DNA of 64,000 bases from Phycisphaerae bacterium (GTDB taxonomy: Bacteria; Planctomycetota; Phycisphaerae; Sedimentisphaerales; Anaerobacaceae), in the NCBI GenBank assembly GCA_028714855.1, contig JAQTLP010000003.1, forward strand, positions 124,001 to 188,000, read 5' to 3'. Of this stretch, positions 37,289 to 45,243 are shown piece by piece (within the stretch, counting starts at the first letter, position 1; each line of letters begins with the position of its first letter). A program made the position numbers and the translations under genes. The notes beneath the pieces were generated by a model. It worked only from the letters and a program-made list of their open reading frames with translations. It searched no databases and was not told the DNA's origin.

Positions 37289-37302
37289 AAAGAAATTTTC
37301 TT

Positions 37303-38724
37303 TTACTTCTTGGGAAGTGTTACAAGGACCTTTGTTCCCTTGTTGACTTCGCTTTCGATGCAGATTCCCCCATTGTGGGCCGACACTATGTGCTTGGCGA
37401 TGCTCAGTCCCAGTCCCGTCCCCCCGATTTCGCGTGAGCGGGCCTTATCAACCCGGTAAAATCTCTCGAACACCCGCTCGACATCCTCTGTTGGTATGCC
37501 GATGCCGTCGTCCTCCACGGTAACAACCACAGAATCGTCAGTTTGGGCAAGTTGAACTTTAATTTTGCCGCCCTCCTTCGTGTATTTTATCGCGTTGTCA
37601 ATTAAATTAACAAAGACCTGTTCAAGCCTGTCCTTGTCACCCCTGATGGTAAAGTCGCCGGAAGGCGCCTCCGCTGACAGCTTCTGCTGCTTGACCGCCA
37701 GTGAATGTCCGAACCCCATTACTATCTCATCAATCAGCTCCTTAAGGTCTACCTCCACCATTTCTATTCCGCCGCCCGATTCGAGTTCGCTCAAACGCAG
37801 CAGGTCGTCTATTATATTCCCAAGCCGTTGTGTGTGTTTCTTGATAATCGCCAAAAACCTCCTCGCATTATCGATGTCGTTAATCGCCCCGTCTTCGAGC
37901 GTCTCGACGAATCCTCTGATGGAGGTCAGGGGCGTCTTCAGTTCGTGTGACACATTGGCGACAAAGTCGGTCCGAACAGTGTCAAGATACTTCAGACGTT
38001 CGATTTTCAGCTTCAGCTCGTCCGACATCGCATTTAGTGACTGGGCCAGCTCACCAAGCTCGTCGTTGCTTTTTACAATAGCTTTGTTGTCGAACTGCCC
38101 CTTCGCAACTGCCCCGGCGACCCTTCTCATCTGCCGAATTGGTCGGCTTATCCCGCAAGACATAACGTATGCGATTATCGCCGCGATACAAATTGCGGCG
38201 GCGGTGCCGAGCATCACCGTCTTATATGGCTCGTGCATCTCAAGCTGAACTTCGGATTCAGGCACCGCTATACGAACGACTCCGACGACCTCTTCGCCGT
38301 CACTAACACGCACTGCCACGTATTTCATAGGATAATTAAGCGTCTGGCTGAAGCGCGTGCTTTCACCTACACCCTTTTTGACCGCCTGAACAAACTCTGT
38401 TCTGTCCCCGTGGTTCTCCATAGACCGGGCATCTCTTTCGGAATCGGCCAGCACCTTCCCCTGTTTGTCTATTACCGTAATTCTAAGATTGAGATTTGCG
38501 GCGAGATTCTTCGCTTCGCGCTGAATATAAGTGTTATCTCCCTCAAGCATTGCCTTTTTGAAAATTTCGCCCGCCAGAATTGTATTATTCTGCAATCTCT
38601 GCGAAATTTTGGATTCGACGTTATCACCAAGCCGGATTACAAGAAATGAGCTTAAAATAATAGCGGTGACAATTGTCAACAGGACAAACGCGGCGAAGAA
38701 TTTCCAGACTATCCTGACTCTCAT
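37303..38724 (-). CDS. phoR: Phosphate sensor histidine kinase PhoR
   Basis: A 473-residue membrane kinase. First membrane helix about 8-30, periplasmic sensor about 31-170, second helix about 172-192, HAMP about 193-245. HisKA carries the phospho-acceptor in FVANVSHELKTPLTSIRGFV (about residue 262), followed by the ATPase domain with VNLIDNAIKYT, DDGIGIPTEDVERVFERFYR and GGTGLGLSIAKHIV. Pairing with the adjacent phoB (3 nt gap) and location upstream of the pst genes support a phosphate role. Confidence 0.93.
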   Translation of the reverse strand: MRVRIVWKFFAAFVLLTIVTAIILSSFLVIRLGDNVESKISQRLQNNTILAGEIFKKAMLEGDNTYIQREAKNLAANLNLRITVIDKQGKVLADSERDARSMENHGDRTEFVQAVKKGVGESTRFSQTLNYPMKYVAVRVSDGEEVVGVVRIAVPESEVQLEMHEPYKTVMLGTAAAICIAAIIAYVMSCGISRPIRQMRRVAGAVAKGQFDNKAIVKSNDELGELAQSLNAMSDELKLKIERLKYLDTVRTDFVANVSHELKTPLTSIRGFVETLEDGAINDIDNARRFLAIIKKHTQRLGNIIDDLLRLSELESGGGIEMVEVDLKELIDEIVMGFGHSLAVKQQKLSAEAPSGDFTIRGDKDRLEQVFVNLIDNAIKYTKEGGKIKVQLAQTDDSVVVTVEDDGIGIPTEDVERVFERFYRVDKARSREIGGTGLGLSIAKHIVSAHNGGICIESEVNKGTKVLVTLPKK

Positions 38725-38727
38725 TTA

Positions 38728-39432
38728 TCAGCCCTTGAATCTGTACCCAACACTTCTGACCGTCTCAATATGGTCTTTCGCGCTTCCGAGTTTCCTACGC
38801 AGTGATTTAATGTGAGCATCTACCGTCCTGTCATAAACCATCGACCCGTCAGTGCCGCCGGCGTCTAACAACTGGTCTCTCGAAAATACTACCCCCGGGC
38901 GCCGGGCCAGACATTCCAGCAGTCGAAATTCGGTTGCGGTAAGCTCCACCTCCCGCCCCTTTACCAGCACCTTGTGTCCGACGCTGTCGATAACTATCTG
39001 GCCTGTTTTTATCTCTCCGGCCGGTTGTTCTTTATGCCTTCGCAGGACAGCTCTTATCCTCGCAATCAGCTCTCTCGGACTGAATGGTTTGGTAATATAA
39101 TCATCGGCCCCAAGTTCCAGCCCCACCACCTTGTCGGTCTCGCGGGATTTAGCACTAAGAATAATGATGGGGACACGTGAAGTTGACTGCTGCCGCTTAA
39201 GCAGTTTACAGACCTCGAAGCCGTCAATGGCAGGAAGCATCAAATCAAGTATTATAAGGTCAGGTTTCGCATCCCCGGCCAGTTCAATCCCTTTTTCACC
39301 ATTATAGGCGTGGATTGCTGTGTATCCTTCCTGCTTCAGGTTATACTCGACCATCTCTACGATATCGCGGTCATCTTCTACTATTAGTATTTTGCCTCTG
39401 TTCATTAAGCTTTGCCCTTTGTTTATGCTCAT
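38728..39432 (-). CDS. phoB: Phosphate response regulator PhoB
   Basis: An OmpR/PhoB-family activator. The receiver domain begins KILIVEDDRDIVEMV, with the phospho-Asp in LIILDLMLPAIDGFEV and the Lys in DDYITKPFSPRELIARI. The winged-helix domain (about 135-232) ends DRTVDAHIKSLRRKLGSA, IETVRSVGYRFKG. ATG 39432 has CAGG 7 nt upstream; ATG 39405 would give the more usual start MNRGKILIV. It should bind the four-repeat box at 37249-37288. No similar box was seen before phoB itself. Confidence 0.94.
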   Translation of the reverse strand: MSINKGQSLMNRGKILIVEDDRDIVEMVEYNLKQEGYTAIHAYNGEKGIELAGDAKPDLIILDLMLPAIDGFEVCKLLKRQQSTSRVPIIILSAKSRETDKVVGLELGADDYITKPFSPRELIARIRAVLRRHKEQPAGEIKTGQIVIDSVGHKVLVKGREVELTATEFRLLECLARRPGVVFSRDQLLDAGGTDGSMVYDRTVDAHIKSLRRKLGSAKDHIETVRSVGYRFKG

Positions 39433-39550
39433 ACGTTACCTGCCCCGGCAATCCTCGTCAAAGTAAAATTTATGACTCAAAAAATCTTGTTGTCCTGTCT
39501 AAAAACTTTCCGCACAATCCATGTTCTCCGCGATTAAAAATGTCCGAAAT

Positions 39551-39613
39551 TTTTGACCGTTCCGATACAAATTTTGACGGTTTCTATACTTTTTTTGTAC
39601 TTTTCTATACATT
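39551..39613 (+). repeat. Three degenerate 21-bp tandem repeats upstream of recR
   Basis: Units begin at 39551, 39572 and 39593. Each starts TTTTG(A/T)(C) and contains (C/G)ATAC or CTATAC 13 bp later; CTATAC recurs exactly 21 bp apart (39584, 39605). A further TTTTGAC at 39624 is in helical phase. The phased T-tracts predict bent DNA. Confidence 0.6.
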
Positions 39614-39663
39614 TTTCTACAATTTTTGACTGTTTTCAACCATATACGCATATAACAGTACCG

Positions 39664-39693
39664 TTGACATTTCACTCCGGCAGGCGGTATAGT
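39664..39693 (+). promoter_or_regulatory. Sigma-70 promoter of recR
   Basis: TTGACA (39664-39669), 18-bp spacer, TATAGT (39688-39693). The predicted start (about 39700) is within 3 nt of the recR ATG at 39703. Confidence 0.8.
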
Positions 39694-39702
39694 AAGCGCA
39701 TT

Positions 39703-40305
39703 ATGAGCACTGTTTATACCGAAGCACTGAATAGGCTGATAGAAGAATTCGGCAAGCTGCCGGGAGTCGGGCCCAAGACGGCGGAACGGCTGGCTTTTCA
39801 TATACTAAAGGCAGAACCCGCTGAAGCAATGGCTTTTGCCAATGCAATCCGTGATGTGAAGAACAAGATTAAGCGATGCGAAATCTGCTACAACTATTCG
39901 GAGGGAAAAATCTGCGAAATCTGCTCCGACCAGCGGCGCGACAGCAGTATTATCTGCGTTGTCGAACAGCCGAAAGACGTAATAGCTTTGGAAAAAACAG
40001 GCGCATGCAAATGGGTTTATCACGTCCTCGGCGGCCATATCGCACCGCTTGACGGGGTCGAGCCGGGAGATTTGACTATCGAGCAGCTCGTCAAACGGGT
40101 CCGCAAAGGCGACGTCAAAGAAATAATAATGGCGACCAATCCCAATATGGCCGGCGACGGCACATCTCTTTATATAAGCTCGCTATTAAAAGATACAGGC
40201 GTGAAAATCACCCGTCTGGCAAGGGGGCTGCCAACGGGAAGCACAATCGAATATGCAAGCGGTAAAATGCTTACCGACGCTATAATCGGCAGACAGCAAT
40301 TATAG
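39703..40305 (+). CDS. recR: Recombination mediator RecR
   Basis: A 200-residue DNA-repair protein that helps RecA load at gaps. It has the helix-hairpin-helix start FGKLPGVGPKTAERLAFHIL, the zinc finger CEICYNYSEGKICEIC, the Toprim segment SIICVVEQPKDVIALEKTG, and the end VKITRLARGLPTGSTIEYAS. The frame is open upstream to 39553, but MSTVYTEALN at 39703 is the family start and follows the promoter almost immediately. No Shine-Dalgarno is present at the right distance, which suggests a leaderless mRNA. Confidence 0.95.
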   Translation: MSTVYTEALNRLIEEFGKLPGVGPKTAERLAFHILKAEPAEAMAFANAIRDVKNKIKRCEICYNYSEGKICEICSDQRRDSSIICVVEQPKDVIALEKTGACKWVYHVLGGHIAPLDGVEPGDLTIEQLVKRVRKGDVKEIIMATNPNMAGDGTSLYISSLLKDTGVKITRLARGLPTGSTIEYASGKMLTDAIIGRQQL

Positions 40306-40362
40306 TAATCCATCTCCTAAAGATATTGCCCCCTAAATTACATGAATTTTTTGACAAATTTT

Positions 40363-40423
40363 TGGTATAATAAACGCAGCCGGAGATTTCCCAAGGCCGC
40401 AATTGTGTATACTTTATAGTATA
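40363..40423 (+). promoter_or_regulatory. rpoN promoter (extended -10) and downstream palindrome
   Basis: TGG-TATAAT (40363-40371) is an extended -10. A perfect palindrome TATACT-TTAT-AGTATA lies at 40408-40423, between the predicted start and the rpoN ATG, and could be an operator. Confidence 0.45.
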
Positions 40424-40468
40424 TGGGCAGGCCCTGCGGCGGGCAAAAAAGAAGTTTCGGGTAAAAAT

Positions 40469-41941
40469 ATGAAATTCGGGATGGAAACACATATGAGGCT
40501 GGAGCAGCAAATGAAGCTTGCTCCACATATGATTCAATCGATGGAGATTCTCCAGCTTCCAATCCTTGCGCTTCAGGAAAGAATAGAGCAGGAGCTTAAC
40601 AGCAATCCTGTTTTGGAAATGGAAGAACCATCAAATCCAGATGGTGCAGGCACTGTTGACCAGCAGCCTCAGGAAGATATCGGCGAAAAAGATTTAGTCG
40701 TCGCCACCGATAACAATAAGGTCAAGGACTTCGAACGCCTCGATGGTCTTGACGATGATTACAGCGACTATATGGGCCGGGGCGAGGTCTTCCGCCGTCG
40801 CGCAAACCCCGATGAACAGGACAGAAAACTCGAGGCGATAAATAATACTGCTGCGCCGCCACAATCGCTGCACGAACACCTGTCCGAGCAATGGCATATG
40901 GTAGAAGCAAGCGACGGAGTAAAAAAAGCCGGCAGCGCAATCATAGATTATATCGATGAAAGAGGATACCTGACCGTTCGGCTGGAGCAGTTACACAATA
41001 AAGACAAGGCCGATTTTACTCTCGATGATTTGAAACAGGCCCTGCCGCTTGTGCAAAAGCTGGAGCCGCCGGGCGTCGGCGCACGCGACATCCGGGAATG
41101 CCTGCTTATTCAAATGGCACAAAGCGGCGAAGATATGAGTTTCGAGCATCGTCTGGTTTCCGAGCATATGGACGATCTGCTCGAAAATCGCCTGCCCAAT
41201 ATCGCAAAAAAAATGAATTGCAGCGTCGAAGACATTAATCGGGCCATTCAGCATATAAGCAAACTCGACACCTCGCCAGGCCTGCAAATCGGGATAGACC
41301 GAAATAACCCCATTACCGCTGATGTAATAGTAGAATCTCTGGATGATTCGGACGATTATTCTGTGCGATTGGCTGATTCCAGTTTGCCGGCCTTGAAAAT
41401 AAGCGGTTACTATACAAAAATGGTAAAAGACGCCAAGGTTAATGAAAAAACAAAACAATTCCTGCAAAATAATATCCGCTCCGCACAGTGGGTAATAGAC
41501 GCGATAGAGCAGCGGAAGAACACGCTGTTAAAGGTTGCACGGTCGATAGTAAAATACCAGCGGGAGTTTTTTGAAAAGGGCCAGCTGTATCTTAAGCCGC
41601 TGCCGATGTCGAAAGTCGCCGATGAAGTCGGCGTGCATCTGGCGACTGTAAGTCGTGCTGTGGCAGGGAAATACGTGCAGTGCGAATGGGGGATACTGCC
41701 GCTGCGGAAATTCTTTAGCGGGGGCACGGAGGACGCAGAGGGACAGGAACACAGCTGGGAGGCAATAAGGGCGAAACTGCAGCAGATTATAGACGATGAA
41801 GATAAATCTAAACCCTTAAGCGACGATGAGATACGTAAAAAGCTGGCGGATGGTGGGATTAATAATCTGGCCAGGAGAACCGTTGCAAAATATCGCAAAC
41901 TGCTCAAAATCCCAACCGCGAGATTCAGGAAAAAATACTAA
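40469..41941 (+). CDS. rpoN: RNA polymerase sigma-54 factor
   Basis: A 490-residue sigma-54. Region I is Gln/Leu-rich (MRLEQQMKLAPHMIQSMEIL, LQLPILALQERIEQELNSNP), followed by an acidic linker, the core-binding domain, the HTH (MSKVADEVGVHLATVSRAVAGKY) and the C-terminal RpoN box ARRTVAKYRKLLKIPTARFR. All parts are intact, so it should need an enhancer-binding AAA+ activator. The start is placed at MKFGMETHMR; ATG at 40481 is an alternative. The open frame begins earlier (40403) but lacks a ribosome site. Confidence 0.96.
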   Translation: MKFGMETHMRLEQQMKLAPHMIQSMEILQLPILALQERIEQELNSNPVLEMEEPSNPDGAGTVDQQPQEDIGEKDLVVATDNNKVKDFERLDGLDDDYSDYMGRGEVFRRRANPDEQDRKLEAINNTAAPPQSLHEHLSEQWHMVEASDGVKKAGSAIIDYIDERGYLTVRLEQLHNKDKADFTLDDLKQALPLVQKLEPPGVGARDIRECLLIQMAQSGEDMSFEHRLVSEHMDDLLENRLPNIAKKMNCSVEDINRAIQHISKLDTSPGLQIGIDRNNPITADVIVESLDDSDDYSVRLADSSLPALKISGYYTKMVKDAKVNEKTKQFLQNNIRSAQWVIDAIEQRKNTLLKVARSIVKYQREFFEKGQLYLKPLPMSKVADEVGVHLATVSRAVAGKYVQCEWGILPLRKFFSGGTEDAEGQEHSWEAIRAKLQQIIDDEDKSKPLSDDEIRKKLADGGINNLARRTVAKYRKLLKIPTARFRKKY

Positions 41942-42148
41942 CCGCGAATTAAGAATTTACAGGCGAAACAGGCCAACGGAGGGGTTATACGCATAGTTAG
42001 TAGGAAATGGTAAGAAATGCTAAAAAGAGAGAAAAAATGAAATAAATTGCAAAAAACAAGCAGCAATCCCTCGACTTTGCTCGGGACGAGATTTCAAATA
42101 ATTTCCAATCATCAAGATACAAAATTCAAAAATAAAAAATTGAGTGTG

Positions 42149-42207
42149 GGTTGCCTAAGTTAACAAGAAGAAAAGCAAAGATGCTAAATTAAAAATAGGC
42201 GGCTGTC
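42149..42207 (-). repeat. RHS boundary repeat A, copy 1 (array end)
   Basis: About 57 bp nearly identical to 46545-46603, including GGTTGCCTAA, TTAACAAGAAGAAAA, CAAAGATGCTAAATTAAAAA and GGCGGCTGTC. It lies just beyond the last membrane gene of the array. The spacer 41942-42227 holds no gene. Confidence 0.8.
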
Positions 42208-42227
42208 CCTGGTTATTTGTTAGTTAT

Positions 42228-42419
42228 TTATTTTTTCTTCATTAACTGACCTTTTGCCCAAACTCTTGTACATTCACCAGCGAATATAAATATGAAAACT
42301 AATAAATAAGTATAACGAAACTGTGAATCTGATATATACAAACCGCCGATTATCCCTAATCCGAAAAATTTTACTGCCGCTGCTATACGACAGATTGTAT
42401 CTAATGTATCACTACTCAT
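42228..42419 (-). CDS. Small membrane protein, putative immunity partner of tip 7
   Basis: A 63-residue protein with two hydrophobic helices (AAAVKFFGLGIIGGLYIS and YTYLLVFIFIFAGE) and a basic tail (KGQLMKKK). ATG 42419 has AGGA 9 nt upstream. It follows the stop codon of the tip-7 cassette by 11 nt. No family was recognised; the role is inferred from the tip-then-membrane-protein pattern repeated seven times. Confidence 0.6.
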   Translation of the reverse strand: MSSDTLDTICRIAAAVKFFGLGIIGGLYISDSQFRYTYLLVFIFIFAGECTRVWAKGQLMKKK

Positions 42420-42430
42420 AAAAATATTTC

Positions 42431-43072
42431 CTAAATACCAATGGTACAAGCTATCGCACAAGCTATTACAATTGCCTTAATTTCTGGAGGGCTATCAGGC
42501 CCTAAGCTTTTGCGCGGGTCTAAAACAAAAGACATACATTTATTCACACAATCACTCAATGTATCACTCTCGCAATCCCATGTACCTTCACTAGCACAAA
42601 GCGCACTACAAGAAAGCGCTACACTAGCCATACAAGCTATGCATGCAACGCTTGGCCCCCCTGCTTTGATCTTTAATCCACTTGGATCAATCCAGTTAAC
42701 TGGATTATTTGTACAATATAGATATAGATTCATCGAATCTTTGTACCCTATCGGGTCTTTGCTAATAAACCTGCCGATACTTGGCTTGTAATACCTTGCT
42801 CTCAAAAAGACCAGACTGTCCGCTTCGGCAAATTGTTGCTCTCCAGTAAAGCCATAGGCGTTGGTGATAGAGCCAGAAGAGGCGATTACGCTGCCGAAGG
42901 AATCGTAAGTGTAGGAGGCAACAACTGCCTCATTGTCGGCTGTTAGTTGTCTCGTGCTACCTAAGCCATCGTAGAGATAAAACGAATTCGCATCTGCTCG
43001 CTTCATACTTATTAAGTCGTTTCCGTAGGTATAAACGGCCTGAATTATACCCGCGTCATCAGTTTCCATCAA
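42431..43072 (-). CDS. Displaced RHS core and Cys-rich C-terminal tip (tip 7)
   Basis: The first about 130 residues repeat the parental RHS core (YTYGNDLISMKRADANSFYL, DGLGSTRQLTADNEAVVASY, GFTGEQQF, LVFLRARYYKPSIGRFISKD, DPSGLK). The unique tip (about 80 residues) is Cys-rich: SVACIACMASVALSCSALC, WDCESDTLSDCVNKC, and a final hydrophobic AIVIACAIACTIGI. It lacks a signal peptide and RHS barrel repeats, so it is probably a silent donor cassette. Homology with the parent begins at GTTCAGGT, just before the ATG. Confidence 0.8.
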   Translation of the reverse strand: MMETDDAGIIQAVYTYGNDLISMKRADANSFYLYDGLGSTRQLTADNEAVVASYTYDSFGSVIASSGSITNAYGFTGEQQFAEADSLVFLRARYYKPSIGRFISKDPIGYKDSMNLYLYCTNNPVNWIDPSGLKIKAGGPSVACIACMASVALSCSALCASEGTWDCESDTLSDCVNKCMSFVLDPRKSLGPDSPPEIKAIVIACAIACTIGI

Positions 43073-43092
43073 TACCTGAACCTGCTTGACCG

Positions 43093-43389
43093 CTACACCC
43101 CATTATTCCATTTATCGTGGTTACTTCCTTTTTCGCGTAACCAATCCTGTAACATTTTACTAAGGATTGACGACGCCAATATAATTAGACCCACGATTAA
43201 AAAAGACGGCCACTTTTTCTCACCTTCACATAGGGTGTCCGCAACGAAAAAAAACTTGCTTCCGACATACAGAAGCAATAAATATATTAGAAGGAAACAC
43301 GCGGTTCCATGCAATGTTTGATATTTACTTCTCCATAATCGAGCGAACACTGAGTTATTTTGTTCTTTCCTTTTTATGGTAGTATCCAT
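43093..43389 (-). CDS. Small membrane protein, putative immunity partner of tip 6
   Basis: A 98-residue protein with two hydrophobic helices (TACFLLIYLLLLYVGSKFFF and PSFLIVGLIILASSIL) and charged ends. The frame extends to 43527 inside tip 6, but MDTTIKRKEQ at 43389, 20 nt after the tip-6 stop, is the sensible start. Family unknown. Confidence 0.6.
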   Translation of the reverse strand: MDTTIKRKEQNNSVFARLWRSKYQTLHGTACFLLIYLLLLYVGSKFFFVADTLCEGEKKWPSFLIVGLIILASSILSKMLQDWLREKGSNHDKWNNGV

Positions 43390-43409
43390 ACCTTTCGTGT
43401 ATAACTTAT

Positions 43410-44015
43410 TTAAAGACAAGCAAGTATCAATCCTGCTACGTATCCTCCGACAACAGCTGCTAGGCAGCCAAAGAGGCACGGACCAACCCCCACGCCCCCT
43501 GTTACTGAACCACATCCAGCCACACAAGACACGTAAAGCGCCGCAACGCCAATGACCCCAATGACATCGACAACATCGCTACATTTTAGGGCATCCTTAA
43601 TACAACTCCAAGTACCAAGCCCTCGTGGATCCGCAAAGTTAATGGGGTTGTTGTGCACATATACATAAGGATGCAGAGATTGTGGTCGATGAATTAAATT
43701 CAAATGAGGTAAAATCCATCCTACATAACCTCCCATTTGTATTGGCACTAAAATCGGATCTCTGGAGATAAATCTGCCGATGGATGGGTTGTAATATCTG
43801 GCTCTTAAGAAAACTAAACTGTCTGCTTCGTTGAATTGCTGCTGGCCGGTGAAGCCATACGTATTAGCCACAGAGCCCACAGAGGAAATTACATTGCCAA
43901 AGGAATCGTAGGTGTAGGAGGCAACCACGGACTCATTGCTATCTGTGAGCTGTTTGACGGAGCCGAGACCATCGTAGAGATAAAACGAATTCGCATCGGC
44001 TTTGTTCATATTCAT
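43410..44015 (-). CDS. Displaced RHS core and C-terminal tip (tip 6)
   Basis: The core repeats NKADANSFYLYDGLGSVKQL, SFGNVISSVGSVANTYGF and SLVFLRARYYNPSIGRFISR, then a variant core end (DPILVPIQMGGYVGWILPHL, YVYVHNNPINFADPRG), shared only with tip 5. The tip (about 70 residues) is hydrophobic with cysteines: WSCIKDALKCSDVVDVIGVI, VSCVAGCGSVTGG, VGPCLFGCLAAVVGGYVAGL. No Shine-Dalgarno precedes the first ATG, so expression in place is doubtful. Confidence 0.78.
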   Translation of the reverse strand: MNMNKADANSFYLYDGLGSVKQLTDSNESVVASYTYDSFGNVISSVGSVANTYGFTGQQQFNEADSLVFLRARYYNPSIGRFISRDPILVPIQMGGYVGWILPHLNLIHRPQSLHPYVYVHNNPINFADPRGLGTWSCIKDALKCSDVVDVIGVIGVAALYVSCVAGCGSVTGGVGVGPCLFGCLAAVVGGYVAGLILACL

Positions 44016-44045
44016 AAAGGGAGAAAAAGCTTACTCTATGCTTTT

Positions 44046-44264
44046 TTATTGCCCTAGTAATTTGGGAAGAGTTAAAGCGTAATTAAAAAGCACGACAGCA
44101 ACTGCAAGCCACAAACCAGCACAAAAAACAATAACACCCCACCATCTAATAGTAGCTCTTGATGCTTGACTTATTTTATATTTTGTCTTGTCAGGCCAAA
44201 TTATTATGATAAATCCTAATATACAGTAAAATATAACCCATACTATGAGATAGATTGAAAACAT
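44046..44264 (-). CDS. Small membrane protein, putative immunity partner of tip 5
   Basis: A 72-residue protein with two hydrophobic helices (YLIVWVIFYCILGFIIIIW and WWGVIVFCAGLWLAVAVVLF). AAGG lies just before the ATG. A weak A/T-rich hairpin (AAAAAGC/GCTTTTT, 44024-44046) overlaps its stop codon and might terminate transcription. Unknown family. Confidence 0.6.
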   Translation of the reverse strand: MFSIYLIVWVIFYCILGFIIIIWPDKTKYKISQASRATIRWWGVIVFCAGLWLAVAVVLFNYALTLPKLLGQ

Positions 44265-44337
44265 ACCTTACACTACTCCTATTAACTATATTAAAACAAG
44301 AAAATTCATGCCCCAAGACCTTGGTATCCCATTTCCC

Positions 44338-45168
44338 TCACCCCATATACCAAGGTATTCCACACGCCTTTATCATGTCTTTAAATTCTTTTGTTTTAGT
44401 AGCTTTATCCCATGCATCTTTAGTGTCGCATGCATCTGCATCTCTACTTTTCTTTAACTCTTTTAACTTCCTCATAAATTTGGGAATTTTCGAAAAGCAG
44501 TTAATCGCGAGTATACCTCCTATTATTATAAATCCACCTATAATTATTACCCCACCGATACCGGCCACCATACCCTCAGGATCAATATAGTTTACCGGAT
44601 TATTACTGCAATACACATAAGAGTGTGTTTTTTGAGGACTCCCCGTCAAATGAGGCAAAAGCCAGAAGAAATTATCCCACACTTTTATTGGCGCAAGAAT
44701 CGGATCTCTTGAGATAAATCTTCCAATGGATGGGGCGTAATATCTGGCCCTTAAGAAAATAAGGTCATTCGCTTCGCCGAATTGCTGCTCTCCGGTAAAA
44801 CCATAAGGATTACCGGTCACATCAACCTCTATTGCTTTGGATACCGGAATTTGTCCTGTAAGCAGCAGTATAATAAATAAAGCGATTAATCCTTGTTTTC
44901 TCTTCCTGATTGCAACAACGCCGGCACCTAAACCAAAACACGCCAAAACCAAAACTCCTGATTCGTTGATTGATTTATTCCCTCCCGCAGCATTGGACGC
45001 CATCCCTCCACCAGCGGTTTGAGCGATTACGCTGCCGAAGGAATCGTAAGTGTAGGAGGCAACCACGGCCTCATTGTCAGCTGTTAATTGTCTCGTACTT
45101 CCCAACCCATCGTAGTTGTAGTAAGAATTTACATCAGCTCTTTTCATATAATGCCGGAAAAGCCCCAA
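44338..45168 (-). CDS. Displaced RHS core and tip (tip 5), with inserted sorting-signal-like segment
   Basis: The core starts KRADVNSYYNYDGLGSTRQL and continues to SFGSVIA, where an extra about 65-70 residues intervene (44812-45021) before PYGFTGEQQFGEANDLIFLR. The insert contains NESGVLVLACFGLGAGVVAI then RKRKQ, like an exosortase-type C-terminal signal, followed by a second hydrophobic stretch LIALFIILLLTGQIPVSKA. The core end is the DPI-LAPI variant shared with tip 6. The tip has a Gly-rich membrane helix (MVAGIGGVIIIGGFIIIGG) and a charged region with three Cys. It lacks a ribosome site. Confidence 0.75.
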   Translation of the reverse strand: MGLFRHYMKRADVNSYYNYDGLGSTRQLTADNEAVVASYTYDSFGSVIAQTAGGGMASNAAGGNKSINESGVLVLACFGLGAGVVAIRKRKQGLIALFIILLLTGQIPVSKAIEVDVTGNPYGFTGEQQFGEANDLIFLRARYYAPSIGRFISRDPILAPIKVWDNFFWLLPHLTGSPQKTHSYVYCSNNPVNYIDPEGMVAGIGGVIIIGGFIIIGGILAINCFSKIPKFMRKLKELKKSRDADACDTKDAWDKATKTKEFKDMIKACGIPWYMG

Positions 45169-45179
45169 ACCAATACAAT

Positions 45180-45210
45180 TTCAGCGAAATAAAACCGCTG
45201 AACCAGTACA
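45180..45210 (-). repeat. RHS boundary repeat B, copy 2 (hairpin)
   Basis: Between the tip-4 partner and tip 5. Contains AACCAGTACA and AAAACC(GC)TGA shared with 48944-48969; here a perfect 7-bp stem TTCAGCG (45180-45186) / CGCTGAA (45196-45202) is present. Confidence 0.65.
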
Positions 45211-45243
45211 TACGTATGATTTATTGTGCAATACGATATAACA

